A stretch of 64,000 nucleotides of DNA from Candidatus Kryptoniota bacterium. GTDB taxonomy: Bacteria > Bacteroidota > Ignavibacteria > Kryptoniales > Kryptoniaceae. The stretch is taken from contig CALJEK010000005.1 of the NCBI GenBank assembly GCA_938074445.1, positions 19,066 through 83,065 on the forward strand, given 5' to 3'. The position numbers and the translations under genes were made by a program. Below the pieces are notes generated by a model. It was not told the origin of the DNA. It saw only the letters and a program-made list of their open reading frames with translations, and did no database searches. This document shows positions 35,101-43,441 of the stretch, piece by piece (the stretch's first letter is position 1; every line of letters starts with the position of its first letter).

Positions 35101-37467
35101 TTAAAAACCTCTTCCAAATTGAAAATGGAAACGCCATCCGTCAGGTTTTCCATCTTTAGGATAAACATCATCAAATCCATATCCATAATCAAATCCAATT
35201 AAACCGATAGGCTGTATATATAGGCGCACACCAAAACCAGCAGAGCGATTTAAATTAAATAAACTTACTTGTCTTGTCTTTGCCCAAGCATTGCCAGCTT
35301 CAGCAAACAACAACAAATATATCGGTATCGGATTCATAGTTAAACCAAAACGAAGCTCGGTGGTGTACTTCATCAAAACTTTTCCCTGAGGGACGCGATT
35401 CGATGTAACCGCGATTGACATATCTTCATAACCACGAAGTGGGGTCACCGCAATATAACCAAGCCCTGTCCCGCCCATTGAAAATAACTCGATCGGCGGA
35501 ATAAACGAATCACGGCGAAAACCATCAACATAACCCCAATCAAATGAATTATACCAAACCAACTTCTCCCAATTAAAAACTCTGCTAAACCACTCGGAAC
35601 TTAAATAAACCTTAAAGTAGTCAGTGCTTCCTGGAAAAATAGGTCCACCGGAGATCTCCGCCGAAAGCGAAACATTTGAACCAATGGTCGGGAAAATAGG
35701 ATTGTCAACACTATTTCTCGTTATGATCTGAGTCAAACTGAATTGACTCCATTTGCCTTCCCTATAATACCCACTCGTTCCCGACACATCATAAATTTGA
35801 AACTTAAAAATGTAATCAATCCTGAAATAGTCATCTGGCCATCTCAATCTTCTCCCCAAACTCACAGAACCTCCAGTTTGCCTCAACTCATAACCAAAAG
35901 CATACCTTGTGTCGACAATGTTAAAACCAATTGAGGTTGGCGTGTCCATAAACCACGGCTCCCTAAAGCCCAAACTAAAGGTTCTATAATCATATCTACC
36001 GAAAACCCACTCAAATTTAAGCATCTGTCCATCTCCGCCACGCCATGGCTCCGAAATTGAAAAATTGTTGAACGTCACACCAATGCTACCAATCAACCCA
36101 AAACTGCTGTAACCCACCGAGGCGTTAAAGGTGTCACTTGACTTCTCTTCAACTTCGTAAGTTAAATCCACCGTCGAGTCGCTCACCATTCTGTAATCAG
36201 GTTTGAGTTTTTCAGGATTAAAGTAGTTCAAAACAGCAAGATTTCTTATACTTCTTACAATATCGCTTCTGCTGAAATACTTTCCAGGAACAGTGTAAAG
36301 TTCACGCCTTATCACCTTATCTTTCGTCTTGGTATTCCCTTTAATGTCAACCCTTCTTATCCTAAACTGCTTACCTTCAAAAACATGAATCACAACATCA
36401 ATGACATCCTCGCCAACCTTAATTTCTTCCGGCTGCATATTCATCGTGAGATATCCGTTATCAAGATAAAGCGAAGCGACATCCGTTTGTTGTTCGTTCC
36501 CATACAAGTTTTTCTCAAACTTCTCGCGATTATAAATATCACCGCTTTTGAAATCAAGTCGCTCGCTTAAAACTTTATCATTAAAAACTGTGTTGCCCTC
36601 CCATGTGATATTTCGAATTCTATACTGCGGTCCCTCAAATAAAATTATCTTCACATAAAGATTTTCCCCTTTTTCATCAACATACACAGAATCATCAAGT
36701 ATTGTCGCATCCTTAAATCCTTTTTTGCGATAATATTCAATTATCTTCTTTTTGTCCTCCTCATATTTTTTTCTGTCAAATTTTGCAGTCCGCCAAAACA
36801 TCCACCATTTCTTTTCCTTCGTATCTTTCATCGCTCCCTTCAAATCGCCATCTTTAACTTTTACATTTCCCTCAAAGATAATTTTCCTAATTGAAATTTT
36901 TCTGCCTTCTGTTATCTTAACTTTTAAATTCGCCCTTCCCTCCTTCGTTGGAATAATATCAAACTTTACATCCGCCAAAAAATACCCCTTCTCTTCATAT
37001 GCCTTTTTTATTTCATTAGCAATTGAAGTTAACCTGTTTTCAGCAATTACCTGTCCACGAACGAGATTGACCTTGTTTTTTATATCCTTTACAGAAATTG
37101 CCTTAGCTCCCTCAACTATTATATCATCAAGACGTGGATATTCCTCAACCCGAATTAAAAGATAAACACCATCACCAATTTGATTTTCAATTTCAATGCT
37201 AACCTTTTTAAAAACCCTCAAAGCCCAAAGCTGCTTGATAGCGTTCCTAATTTTATCGCCAGATATTAAAATATCCCCGACCCTCGTAAAGCTAATCTCA
37301 TCTCCAACCTTCAATCCTGAATTAGCAATTATAGCGGAAGATTGAACAACTGTATTCCCCTCAACTGAAATCCCAAGAATTTTATAAACTTCCTGCCGTT
37401 GAGAAAACAAACTCAAAGCTGAAAACAGAGTTAAAAAAACATAACTTAAAAATCTACGCATCACCAT
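35101..37467 (-). CDS. bamA: Outer-membrane protein assembly factor BamA
   Basis: 788 aa: signal peptide (about 3-22, SLFSQ), five POTRA domains (about 25-430; each with the G-N pattern, for example ISVEGNTVVQ, IIFEGNVKVK, ITWEGNTVFN, VDIKGNTKTK), then a 16-strand barrel ending in FHFQFGRGF with a terminal Phe. BamA inserts outer-membrane proteins. The start ATG at 37467 overlaps the uppS stop by 14 bases; the ATG two codons later is equally possible. The third POTRA region has an unusual Lys/Trp-rich stretch (KEKKWWMFWRTAKFDRKKYE), typical of Bacteroidota BamA. Confidence 0.95.
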   Translation of the reverse strand: MVMRRFLSYVFLTLFSALSLFSQRQEVYKILGISVEGNTVVQSSAIIANSGLKVGDEISFTRVGDILISGDKIRNAIKQLWALRVFKKVSIEIENQIGDGVYLLIRVEEYPRLDDIIVEGAKAISVKDIKNKVNLVRGQVIAENRLTSIANEIKKAYEEKGYFLADVKFDIIPTKEGRANLKVKITEGRKISIRKIIFEGNVKVKDGDLKGAMKDTKEKKWWMFWRTAKFDRKKYEEDKKKIIEYYRKKGFKDATILDDSVYVDEKGENLYVKIILFEGPQYRIRNITWEGNTVFNDKVLSERLDFKSGDIYNREKFEKNLYGNEQQTDVASLYLDNGYLTMNMQPEEIKVGEDVIDVVIHVFEGKQFRIRRVDIKGNTKTKDKVIRRELYTVPGKYFSRSDIVRSIRNLAVLNYFNPEKLKPDYRMVSDSTVDLTYEVEEKSSDTFNASVGYSSFGLIGSIGVTFNNFSISEPWRGGDGQMLKFEWVFGRYDYRTFSLGFREPWFMDTPTSIGFNIVDTRYAFGYELRQTGGSVSLGRRLRWPDDYFRIDYIFKFQIYDVSGTSGYYREGKWSQFSLTQIITRNSVDNPIFPTIGSNVSLSAEISGGPIFPGSTDYFKVYLSSEWFSRVFNWEKLVWYNSFDWGYVDGFRRDSFIPPIELFSMGGTGLGYIAVTPLRGYEDMSIAVTSNRVPQGKVLMKYTTELRFGLTMNPIPIYLLLFAEAGNAWAKTRQVSLFNLNRSAGFGVRLYIQPIGLIGFDYGYGFDDVYPKDGKPDGWRFHFQFGRGF

Positions 37468-38308
37468 TAAAACTTTTCTTTTTTATTTGCTCACTTGTCA
37501 TCCCAAACCTTCTTTCTCTCCTCTGATAATCTTTTATCGCTTCATACAAATGTTTCCTTCTGAAATCTGGCCAAAGACAATCACAAATATAAAGTTCTGT
37601 ATAAGCAATTTGCCAGAGCAAGAAGTTGCTTATTCTATATTCACCACTCGTTCGTATAAGCAAATCAGGTTCTGGCATACCCGCAGTCTTTAAATAATTT
37701 GAAAAAAGCCTGTCGTCAATCTCATTAATTTTAACCTTGCCTTCTTTCACATCCTTTGCTATACCCTTAACCGCTTCGATAATTTCCCATCTGCCACTGT
37801 AGCTTATAGCGAGATTCAAAACCATTCGTTTATTATTTTTTGTCTTTTCGATCGCATCCTTAAGTTCTCGTTGAACTTCAGCAGGCAAGCTTTCAATATC
37901 ACCAATTGCTACAAGCTTTATATCGTTTTTCTGGAGTTTATCGACCTCTGTTCGCAAAGCTTTGATAAGAAGCTTCATTAAAGTATCAACTTCATATTTA
38001 GGTCTTTTCCAGTTTTCAGTTGAAAAAGCAAACAAGGTTAAATATTTCACTCCAAGTTGCGCACATGCTTCGACGACGTCCCGAACTGATTTAATTCCCT
38101 CTCTATGTCCGGCGACCCTCGGCAATCCTCTTCTTTTAGCCCATCGTCCGTTGCCATCCATTATTATCGCGATATGCTTGGGAATTTCGCCCCTCGCCTT
38201 TAATTCCTCTTGGATTTTTCTGTCGCGATAACTCTTAACACTTATTTTTGATGATGAGACACCGTCATCCACTTCGTCGATTCCTTCGTTTTTCTTGAAA
38301 AAATTCAA
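37454..38308 (-). CDS. uppS: Undecaprenyl (isoprenyl) diphosphate synthase
   Basis: 284 aa. The catalytic IIMDGNGRWAKRRGLPRVAGH (D51) and the C-terminal LIRTSGEYRISNFLLWQIAYTE are those of cis-prenyltransferases. It makes the C55 lipid carrier for peptidoglycan and O-antigen. About 40 extra residues precede the core (charged, Ser/Lys/Asp-rich), compared with E. coli UppS. It opens the operon uppS-bamA-skp-skp-lpxD-lpxC/fabZ-lpxA and has its own promoter. Confidence 0.94.
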   Translation of the reverse strand: MNFFKKNEGIDEVDDGVSSSKISVKSYRDRKIQEELKARGEIPKHIAIIMDGNGRWAKRRGLPRVAGHREGIKSVRDVVEACAQLGVKYLTLFAFSTENWKRPKYEVDTLMKLLIKALRTEVDKLQKNDIKLVAIGDIESLPAEVQRELKDAIEKTKNNKRMVLNLAISYSGRWEIIEAVKGIAKDVKEGKVKINEIDDRLFSNYLKTAGMPEPDLLIRTSGEYRISNFLLWQIAYTELYICDCLWPDFRRKHLYEAIKDYQRRERRFGMTSEQIKKKSFNGDA

Positions 38309-38345
38309 ATCGAAAAGTCCTCTATTTTCAAAATTTCTAAGTCAA

Positions 38346-38374
38346 AATTTAACCTTTTAAACTTAAAAAATCAA
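38346..38374 (-). promoter_or_regulatory. Promoter of the uppS-bamA-lpx operon (TTGATT-N17-TAAATT)
   Basis: Minus-strand -35 TTGATT at 38369-38374 and -10 TAAATT at 38346-38351, 17 bases apart. Start near 38339, about 30 bases before uppS. The arsA promoter faces the other way 34 bases further right. Confidence 0.55.
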
Positions 38375-38407
38375 TTTAGGAAAAATCCCCCACGACCTGG
38401 GCGTTAT

Positions 38408-38436
38408 TTGACTTTAATCAGAGCAAAAATTAATTT
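38408..38436 (+). promoter_or_regulatory. Promoter of arsA-like gene (TTGACT-N17-TAATTT)
   Basis: TTGACT at 38408-38413 and TAATTT at 38431-38436, spacer 17. Start near 38443, which places the TTG at 38440 upstream of the transcript and favours the ATG at 38464. Confidence 0.5.
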
Positions 38437-38463
38437 AAATTGAAAATTAAAAACCTATCAACG

Positions 38464-39633
38464 ATGCGCGTCATAATTTACACAGGCAAAGGAGGCGTTG
38501 GCAAAACCACTGTATCAGCAGCAACAGGAGCTTTATGCGCCGAACTTGGATATAAAACTATCGTGGTCAGCACCGACCCCGCTCACAGCTTAAGTGACTC
38601 GTTTGGGAAAAAAATTGGCAAAAACCCCATTAAAATAACCGAACGACTTTGGGCGCAGGAAATTGATGTAAACGAAGAATTGCGAATCAATTGGGATAAA
38701 ATTCAAGGCTTCATTGTCAAATTTCTGTCATACCAAGGATTTGACAAATTCATAGCCGAGGAATTTGCGATATTCCCTGGGCTTGAAGAACTTTTCAGCT
38801 TACTCAAAATAAACGAATACTACGAGAACGAAAGTTATGATGTGATAATCGCCGACTGCGCCCCAACGGCGAACACAATTAGAATGTTAAGCTTCCCCGA
38901 TATCGTAAGTTGGTATATGGAAAAATTTTTCCCCCTTGAAAGAAAACTTGTGAAGACAATAAAGCCTGTAGCTGAAAAAGTCGTCAAATTCCCTCTCCCA
39001 TCTGACGATGTTTACGCACAAGTGGAAGAACTCTATAAAAAAATTGAATACACAAAGAAAATTTTAACGAATCCTAAAATATCATCCGTACGCATCGTTG
39101 TTAACGCCGAAAAAATGGTCATAAAAGAATCACAAAGAGCATACACCTATCTTAACCTTTTTGAATTTCCGGTTGACCTTATAATAGTTAACAAAGTTTT
39201 CCCAGATGAAATTAGCGATAAACACTTTAAAAAATGGAAATTCACGCAGACGAAACATATTGATACCTTAAAAGAAGTCTTCGACCCGATTCCAATCAAG
39301 ATCTCATTCCTGCATGATGATGAAATTACTGGCTTAAACAAACTTCTAAAATTTGCCCAAAATCTGTTTAAAGACGAAGACCCAACCCAAATTTATTACT
39401 ACGACAAGCCAATGCAAATTGAAGAGAAAAGCGGTAAATATTTTCTAAAGTTAAAGATGCCAACTTTCACAAAAAAAGAAATAAACATTTGGGTTAAAAA
39501 TGGTGAGTTGATAATTGAATTACCAAGTTTCAGAAGAAACATATTTTTGCCTTATACACTCGCCACATCAAAAATTAAAGAGGCAAGTTTAAGTGACGGC
39601 GTTTTAACAATTGAATTTGAAAAAACAAAATGA
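38464..39633 (+). CDS. ArsA/GET3-type ATPase with C-terminal Hsp20-like domain
   Basis: 389 aa. The deviant P-loop YTGKGGVGKTT (about 6-16), STDPAHSLSDSF and DCAPTANTIRM (switch II, with Cys for the usual Thr) define the ArsA/GET3 family. Residues about 310-389 form a small beta domain (KLKMPTFTKKEINIWVKN, DGVLTIEFEKTK), the ArsA_HSP20 domain known from other bacterial ArsA proteins. No arsenite pump, ArsR or arsenate reductase is nearby and the arsenite-binding Cys set of E. coli ArsA is not seen, so a chaperone or protein-targeting role is more likely than arsenic resistance. A small acidic/basic protein follows nine bases later. Confidence 0.85.
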   Translation: MRVIIYTGKGGVGKTTVSAATGALCAELGYKTIVVSTDPAHSLSDSFGKKIGKNPIKITERLWAQEIDVNEELRINWDKIQGFIVKFLSYQGFDKFIAEEFAIFPGLEELFSLLKINEYYENESYDVIIADCAPTANTIRMLSFPDIVSWYMEKFFPLERKLVKTIKPVAEKVVKFPLPSDDVYAQVEELYKKIEYTKKILTNPKISSVRIVVNAEKMVIKESQRAYTYLNLFEFPVDLIIVNKVFPDEISDKHFKKWKFTQTKHIDTLKEVFDPIPIKISFLHDDEITGLNKLLKFAQNLFKDEDPTQIYYYDKPMQIEEKSGKYFLKLKMPTFTKKEINIWVKNGELIIELPSFRRNIFLPYTLATSKIKEASLSDGVLTIEFEKTK

Positions 39634-39642
39634 GGTTAAGCC

Positions 39643-39879
39643 ATGCCAGAGGAGAAAGAAAAACAGATGCCAAAATATTATATCCCTTTGCCGGATTTTC
39701 AGGCTCTTTTCAAGTCTCTTCCGCCAGAGCTGGATGAAGCAAAGAAACATTTCATTCAAGTAAATAAGGAAATTTTACTTACGATAAGATCAGTGATAGA
39801 CGCAGGAATCGCGATCGCCGATAAACTCCTTGAAGAGAAACCAAAACCAGAAACAGCAAAGAAGGTAAAAGTTAAATAA
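39643..39879 (+). CDS. Small conserved-looking hypothetical protein after ArsA
   Basis: 78 aa, soluble: charged N-terminus, YYIPLPDFQALFKSLPPEL, a predicted amphipathic helix (about 32-65) and a Lys/Pro-rich tail. GAGG lies seven bases before the ATG, supporting translation. I do not recognise the family. Tight spacing after the ArsA-like ATPase suggests a partner or adaptor. It converges with the DUF4198-like gene with no gap. Confidence 0.6.
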   Translation: MPEEKEKQMPKYYIPLPDFQALFKSLPPELDEAKKHFIQVNKEILLTIRSVIDAGIAIADKLLEEKPKPETAKKVKVK

Positions 39880-40674
39880 TTATCTCTGTGGGACCTCAAA
39901 GCTAAACGACGTCCAAAAACTTTCCCAGTTTACATCATCGCAATTTTCACACTCGCGTAGATGCACAAGGCGAACGAGGTGAAAGCCTAAATTTTTAATT
40001 TTAAATTTTGCTATTCCGTTTTTATTTGTCCTTACTTTCTGCTCAAAAACACTATCTCGATCTACGCTATAAAGCGTTACAACTTTATTCACAAGCGGTT
40101 TACCTTCAAACAAAACTTGAACCTCAAGCTTATCCCCAACTTTGAGAAGATATGGATTTTGCAAAAGCACTATCTCAAGCCGTTGTCCCACAACCTTTTT
40201 ATAAATTTCCCCATCAACCTTATCCCCCGACAAAATGAGCGATTTTATATACCTGCGGTATCTTTCTTTTTGAACTTTGCCTCTCAACTTTGATCTAATG
40301 TCGGTTATCCCCTCGTGCTTCAAATACTCATTAAACTCTTCAAGGCTTAACTCAATGTAAGCCCATCCCCTTTCCATAACAATTAAGCCAAGCCCATCAA
40401 AATCAATTATTCTTCTCAGAAGCGGAATTGATTTGTCCTGTGTTTCAGGTAACAAATCTAAAACGCCATCACTTTTCAGCAATTCAAATTTTTCGGTCAT
40501 CTGCATCTGAAACTCTCGTTCAATCTCAACCTTGAGTTTATCACCGACATAAAGATGTAATATCAACGTGTCCCCTTTTGATAGGATAAACTTTTGTGGG
40601 CGAAGCCAATAATCATGAGCGTAGATAAAATTAAAAATGAACAAAAAAACCAAAACTTTTCTCATTGCTTCCAT
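39880..40674 (-). CDS. DUF4198-like periplasmic protein
   Basis: 264 aa with a signal peptide (about 4-20, NFIYA) and then HDYWLRPQKFILSKGDTLIL, the characteristic His-rich start of DUF4198 proteins, some of which sit with cobalt/nickel uptake systems. The end has a transthyretin-like segment (GKPLVNKVVTLYSVD, TNKNGIAKFKI). The mature N-terminal His may bind metal. The gene starts right after the stop of the unknown protein upstream and is probably cotranscribed with it. No metal transporter is adjacent, so the substrate stays open. Confidence 0.7.
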   Translation of the reverse strand: MEAMRKVLVFLFIFNFIYAHDYWLRPQKFILSKGDTLILHLYVGDKLKVEIEREFQMQMTEKFELLKSDGVLDLLPETQDKSIPLLRRIIDFDGLGLIVMERGWAYIELSLEEFNEYLKHEGITDIRSKLRGKVQKERYRRYIKSLILSGDKVDGEIYKKVVGQRLEIVLLQNPYLLKVGDKLEVQVLFEGKPLVNKVVTLYSVDRDSVFEQKVRTNKNGIAKFKIKNLGFHLVRLVHLRECENCDDVNWESFWTSFSFEVPQR

Positions 40675-41457
40675 CTATGAACTTTCTTTTAAAAATATAA
40701 TTGACCTTGCCTTTTTGTTTAAATCAAAACCAATGAAATCATCACCTTCAAAATCATAGGGGTTACCATAGCCAAGCCAATTCCAATCGTGAAGTATCTC
40801 GAGTTTATCTTTATTTGTAAGCGAGTTATAATTTGGTATGACGTTCTTCAATCTTGGATAATTTTCGTATTTAACAGGATCAACTATTGAGAAAACCTTT
40901 TTATATCTTCTCATCTCGCCCCATTTTTCATCGGAAGTTCTTTCGGTTTTATAAACATAAACTTCGCCAATTTTTATTTTAATGAATCCACTTTTTATAA
41001 ATTCCCCCTCATCGTAAACGGATATTTCAGCGCCCGTTGCGATAAGCGAAGCCTTGAGAAGAAATTCACACAGAAGATATGCGTTAAACTCATTCCCACC
41101 TATTCTCGTTATACCACTTGCTATTGAATTATCAATATAACCTCCTCGTTTAAGGACGATCAAACCCTCTTTCTCAAGCCTCTCAAGCGCTTCAACTTCA
41201 TTCATTCCAGATGACAAGAGCATTTCAAATTTTTTAGCGATCACATTTTTCACCGGCTCCTTTTCCCCAGCCCACATCATAAGCTCGATATTTTCCCAAT
41301 TCGGGAAAACAGCAAATCTTTTAAAATTTATCTTTCCAGCAGTCCAAACAAATTCTGAATTATACCACCTCTGTAACTTCATTATCTCACTCCACTCTTC
41401 ATCGCTTAAAAAATTTTTTCCGTTATCCTCTATCCAATAATTTATTCTCCTCGCCAT
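40675..41457 (-). CDS. Hypothetical protein between ribE and DUF4198 gene
   Basis: 260 aa, soluble, no signal peptide or membrane segment. The sequence is rich in Trp and Tyr (EEWSEIMKLQRWYNSEFVWT near the start; ILHDWNWLGYGNPYDF near the end). I recognise no family or catalytic motif. It overlaps the end of ribE by 16 bases, so it is translated from the ribE message. Coding appears genuine: long, neighbour-like base use and an overlapped start (ATG at 41457). Confidence 0.65.
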   Translation of the reverse strand: MARRINYWIEDNGKNFLSDEEWSEIMKLQRWYNSEFVWTAGKINFKRFAVFPNWENIELMMWAGEKEPVKNVIAKKFEMLLSSGMNEVEALERLEKEGLIVLKRGGYIDNSIASGITRIGGNEFNAYLLCEFLLKASLIATGAEISVYDEGEFIKSGFIKIKIGEVYVYKTERTSDEKWGEMRRYKKVFSIVDPVKYENYPRLKNVIPNYNSLTNKDKLEILHDWNWLGYGNPYDFEGDDFIGFDLNKKARSIIFLKESS

Positions 41458-42056
41458 AACTTTCTCCCGATTGTTTTGATAAATCTTTCAACATATTTAC
41501 CCAAAAAATCAAATTCAAGGTTAACTTTATCTCCAACTTTTCTGAATTTAAGGTTGGTGTTCTCCCAAGTAAATGGAATTATTGATACCCTAAATCTATT
41601 CCCATCAAGTTCCGCAACCGTTAAACTTATTCCGTCAACCGCAATTGAGCCTTCAGGTATAATATACTTTTCAAACTCCCTGGGGAACTCTATTTCGAAA
41701 ATCCAACTATTTTTAAGTTTTTTTATACTTTTAATCGTTCCCGTCGAATCAACATGACCAAGGACAATATGCCCGCCAAGTCGTTCGTCAAGCTTGAGGG
41801 AAAGCTCAAGATTCACAAAATCCCCGTTTTTTAAACTCCCGAGAGTCGTCTTTTTTATTGTTTCTTCAACGGCTTCAACTTTAAAACAATCAGCTAACTT
41901 TTCAAAAACGGTCAAACAGACTCCGTTTACTGCAACGCTATCGCCGATTTTTATCTCGTTAATTAATTTATTTGATTTTACTGTTAAAATTCTTGCCCTC
42001 CCCCGTTGCGCAACTGCGCTAATTTTTCCAACCTCTTCGATCAATCCTGTAAACAT
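41442..42056 (-). CDS. ribE: Riboflavin synthase, alpha subunit
   Basis: 204 aa from the ATG at 42056, chosen because riboflavin synthases begin MFTGLIEEVG. Two homologous lumazine-binding barrels are visible: the first from residue 1 (with GDSVAVNGVCLTV), the second from about 97 (GHIVLGHVDSTGTI and GSIAVDGISLTV). The enzyme converts two lumazines to riboflavin. GGAG abuts the ATG, so the SD spacing is unusually short; a TTG ten codons earlier is the alternative. No FMN riboswitch is present and no other rib genes are in the window. Confidence 0.92.
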   Translation of the reverse strand: MFTGLIEEVGKISAVAQRGRARILTVKSNKLINEIKIGDSVAVNGVCLTVFEKLADCFKVEAVEETIKKTTLGSLKNGDFVNLELSLKLDERLGGHIVLGHVDSTGTIKSIKKLKNSWIFEIEFPREFEKYIIPEGSIAVDGISLTVAELDGNRFRVSIIPFTWENTNLKFRKVGDKVNLEFDFLGKYVERFIKTIGRKLWRGE

Positions 42057-42140
42057 CTCCAAAACTAATTTATTTGACAAACTCAAAATAAGTTTAAATG
42101 GCGAAAATTCAAAATTTAACTTTTGCTTACCTTAAAACAC

Positions 42141-42169
42141 TTGACAAATGTTGCAATTTTTATTATATT
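42141..42169 (+). promoter_or_regulatory. Promoter of the Lpp-like/LysM pair (TTGACA-N17-TATATT)
   Basis: TTGACA at 42141-42146, TATATT at 42164-42169, spacer 17. Start near 42176, about 26 bases before the ATG at 42202. One of the four best promoters in the window, fitting an abundant structural product. Confidence 0.78.
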
Positions 42170-42201
42170 ATAGTCAAACAAAACAAATTATGGAGAGTTC
42201 A

Positions 42202-42456
42202 ATGACAAAGAAAATCGTTTCATCTTTGTTAATTCTTTTGTTTGTCATTTTTTCCGCAGGTTGCACGAAATACGCAAAGGATGAAGAAATTCAACAATTA
42301 AATAGCCTGAAAGCAGAGGTAGAACAGCTCGAGAAGGAAATCAAAGCGAAAGAACAAGAAAAAGCATCACTTCAAAACGAGATTGCACAAAAAGATCAAA
42401 AACTCAAAGAACTACAGGCTGAAAAAGAAAAAGTCCAGCAACGCTTGAAAAAATAA
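42202..42456 (+). CDS. Braun-lipoprotein-like small coiled-coil lipoprotein
   Basis: 84 aa from the ATG at 42202, preceded by GGAG with six-base spacing and lying behind a strong promoter. The signal ends in FSAGC, giving a lipidated C21. The mature 64 residues form one uninterrupted heptad-like helix (LKAEVEQLEKEIKAKEQEK...) and finish in RLKK. Size, lipid anchor, single helix and C-terminal lysine are those of E. coli Lpp, which ties the outer membrane to peptidoglycan through that lysine. Sequence homology with Lpp is not claimed. The next gene encodes a LysM wall-binding protein. Confidence 0.75.
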   Translation: MTKKIVSSLLILLFVIFSAGCTKYAKDEEIQQLNSLKAEVEQLEKEIKAKEQEKASLQNEIAQKDQKLKELQAEKEKVQQRLKK

Positions 42457-42488
42457 AAGAGTTTTAAACAAATAAATTGGAGGGTTCA

Positions 42489-43286
42489 ATGAAAAAGTTA
42501 TTAATAATCTTGCTTACATTAGCATTTGTCGTAACTGGCTTTGCCCAGGAAAAGGTTAAAATGAGATATGATGACTGGCTAAAGGAAATGGCTTCATGGA
42601 CGGCGAAAAGGGAAGAATTACGGGCTAAGCTTAACGCGTTGAATAACGATGTTAACAATTTAAAAAGACAATCAGCTGAAAAAGACGCGCAAATTAAACA
42701 AACACAAGATGAAATTTATGCGCTTGTTGGCACAACTCCAGAAGGTGTAAATGAATATAGACGAAGGGTTGCAGATTTTGAAAGAAGATTAAATGAATTA
42801 TCAAGACTTTCAAACGAACAACTTTATGAGCGGAGGGCTGAGGTTGAACAACTTTACAATGATTATCAAGCATTAAAATCAGATAGAAGAGTTGCTCTCT
42901 CTGAATTTTACGATAAGGTTTTGGGATTTGAATCTCAAGTTAATAACCTATATACAACGGCTAAAGCTCTTGTTAAAACAAAAGAAGGACAGGTGATCGT
43001 TGCTGAAGCTATTGTAAAAGAGGTAACATATACAGTTGGAACATGGAAGAAAGATCGTGACTGCCTCTGGAACATAGCGAAAAAACCAACGATCTATGAC
43101 AACCCATTTCTGTGGCCCAAGATTTATGTGGCAAACAGAGATAAGATAAAAGACCCAGACTTGATCTACCCGGGATGGGTTTTAAAGATCCCACCAAAAG
43201 CTGAATTAACGAAAGAGGAAAAAAGAGCAGCTAACGCTTACTATCGTAAAAAAGCAGAGAAACAGCAAGCAGGTGGCGGAATGTGA
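42489..43286 (+). CDS. LysM-domain cell-wall protein with coiled coil
   Basis: 265 aa from the ATG at 42489 (GGAGG six bases upstream; the TTG four codons earlier is within the SD). A signal peptide ends near residue 20 (GFAQ). A coiled coil covers about 25-150, then a LysM-like domain (about 180-235) with CLWNIAKKPTIYDNPFLWPKI and DLIYPGWVLKIPP. It should be periplasmic and bind glycan strands. It follows the Lpp-like gene by 32 bases with a near-identical translation-start context, and a strong terminator follows. The pair may set the spacing between outer membrane and wall. Confidence 0.85.
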   Translation: MKKLLIILLTLAFVVTGFAQEKVKMRYDDWLKEMASWTAKREELRAKLNALNNDVNNLKRQSAEKDAQIKQTQDEIYALVGTTPEGVNEYRRRVADFERRLNELSRLSNEQLYERRAEVEQLYNDYQALKSDRRVALSEFYDKVLGFESQVNNLYTTAKALVKTKEGQVIVAEAIVKEVTYTVGTWKKDRDCLWNIAKKPTIYDNPFLWPKIYVANRDKIKDPDLIYPGWVLKIPPKAELTKEEKRAANAYYRKKAEKQQAGGGM

Positions 43287-43315
43287 AGTTTTTTGAAATT
43301 TATTATAACTACCCT

Positions 43316-43355
43316 AAACCCCTGGGCTGTTCAAAAGCAGCTTCAGGGGTTTTTT
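43316..43355 (+). terminator. Terminator after the LysM gene
   Basis: Nine-bp stem AAACCCCTG/CAGGGGTTT enclosing a smaller GCTG/CAGC hairpin, followed by TTT. Clear rho-independent terminator 30 bases after the LysM stop. Confidence 0.88.
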
Positions 43356-43441
43356 CTTTATTTTGGAACCATTTTTAACTTCTTGCTGATTTAATTTTTA
43401 GAGAATAAAAACAAATTTGGAGGTAGAAAAACTAAAAAATT

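Noticed and set aside
38464..39633. Arsenic resistance operon
   Set aside because: No ArsB/Acr3, ArsR, ArsC or ArsD gene adjacent, and the protein carries an Hsp20-like tail typical of non-arsenic ArsA relatives.
42057..42140. Promoter facing ribE
   Set aside because: Candidate boxes (TTGAAT-N16-TATTTT) deviate in spacing and sequence from the consistent pattern elsewhere, so no call is made.
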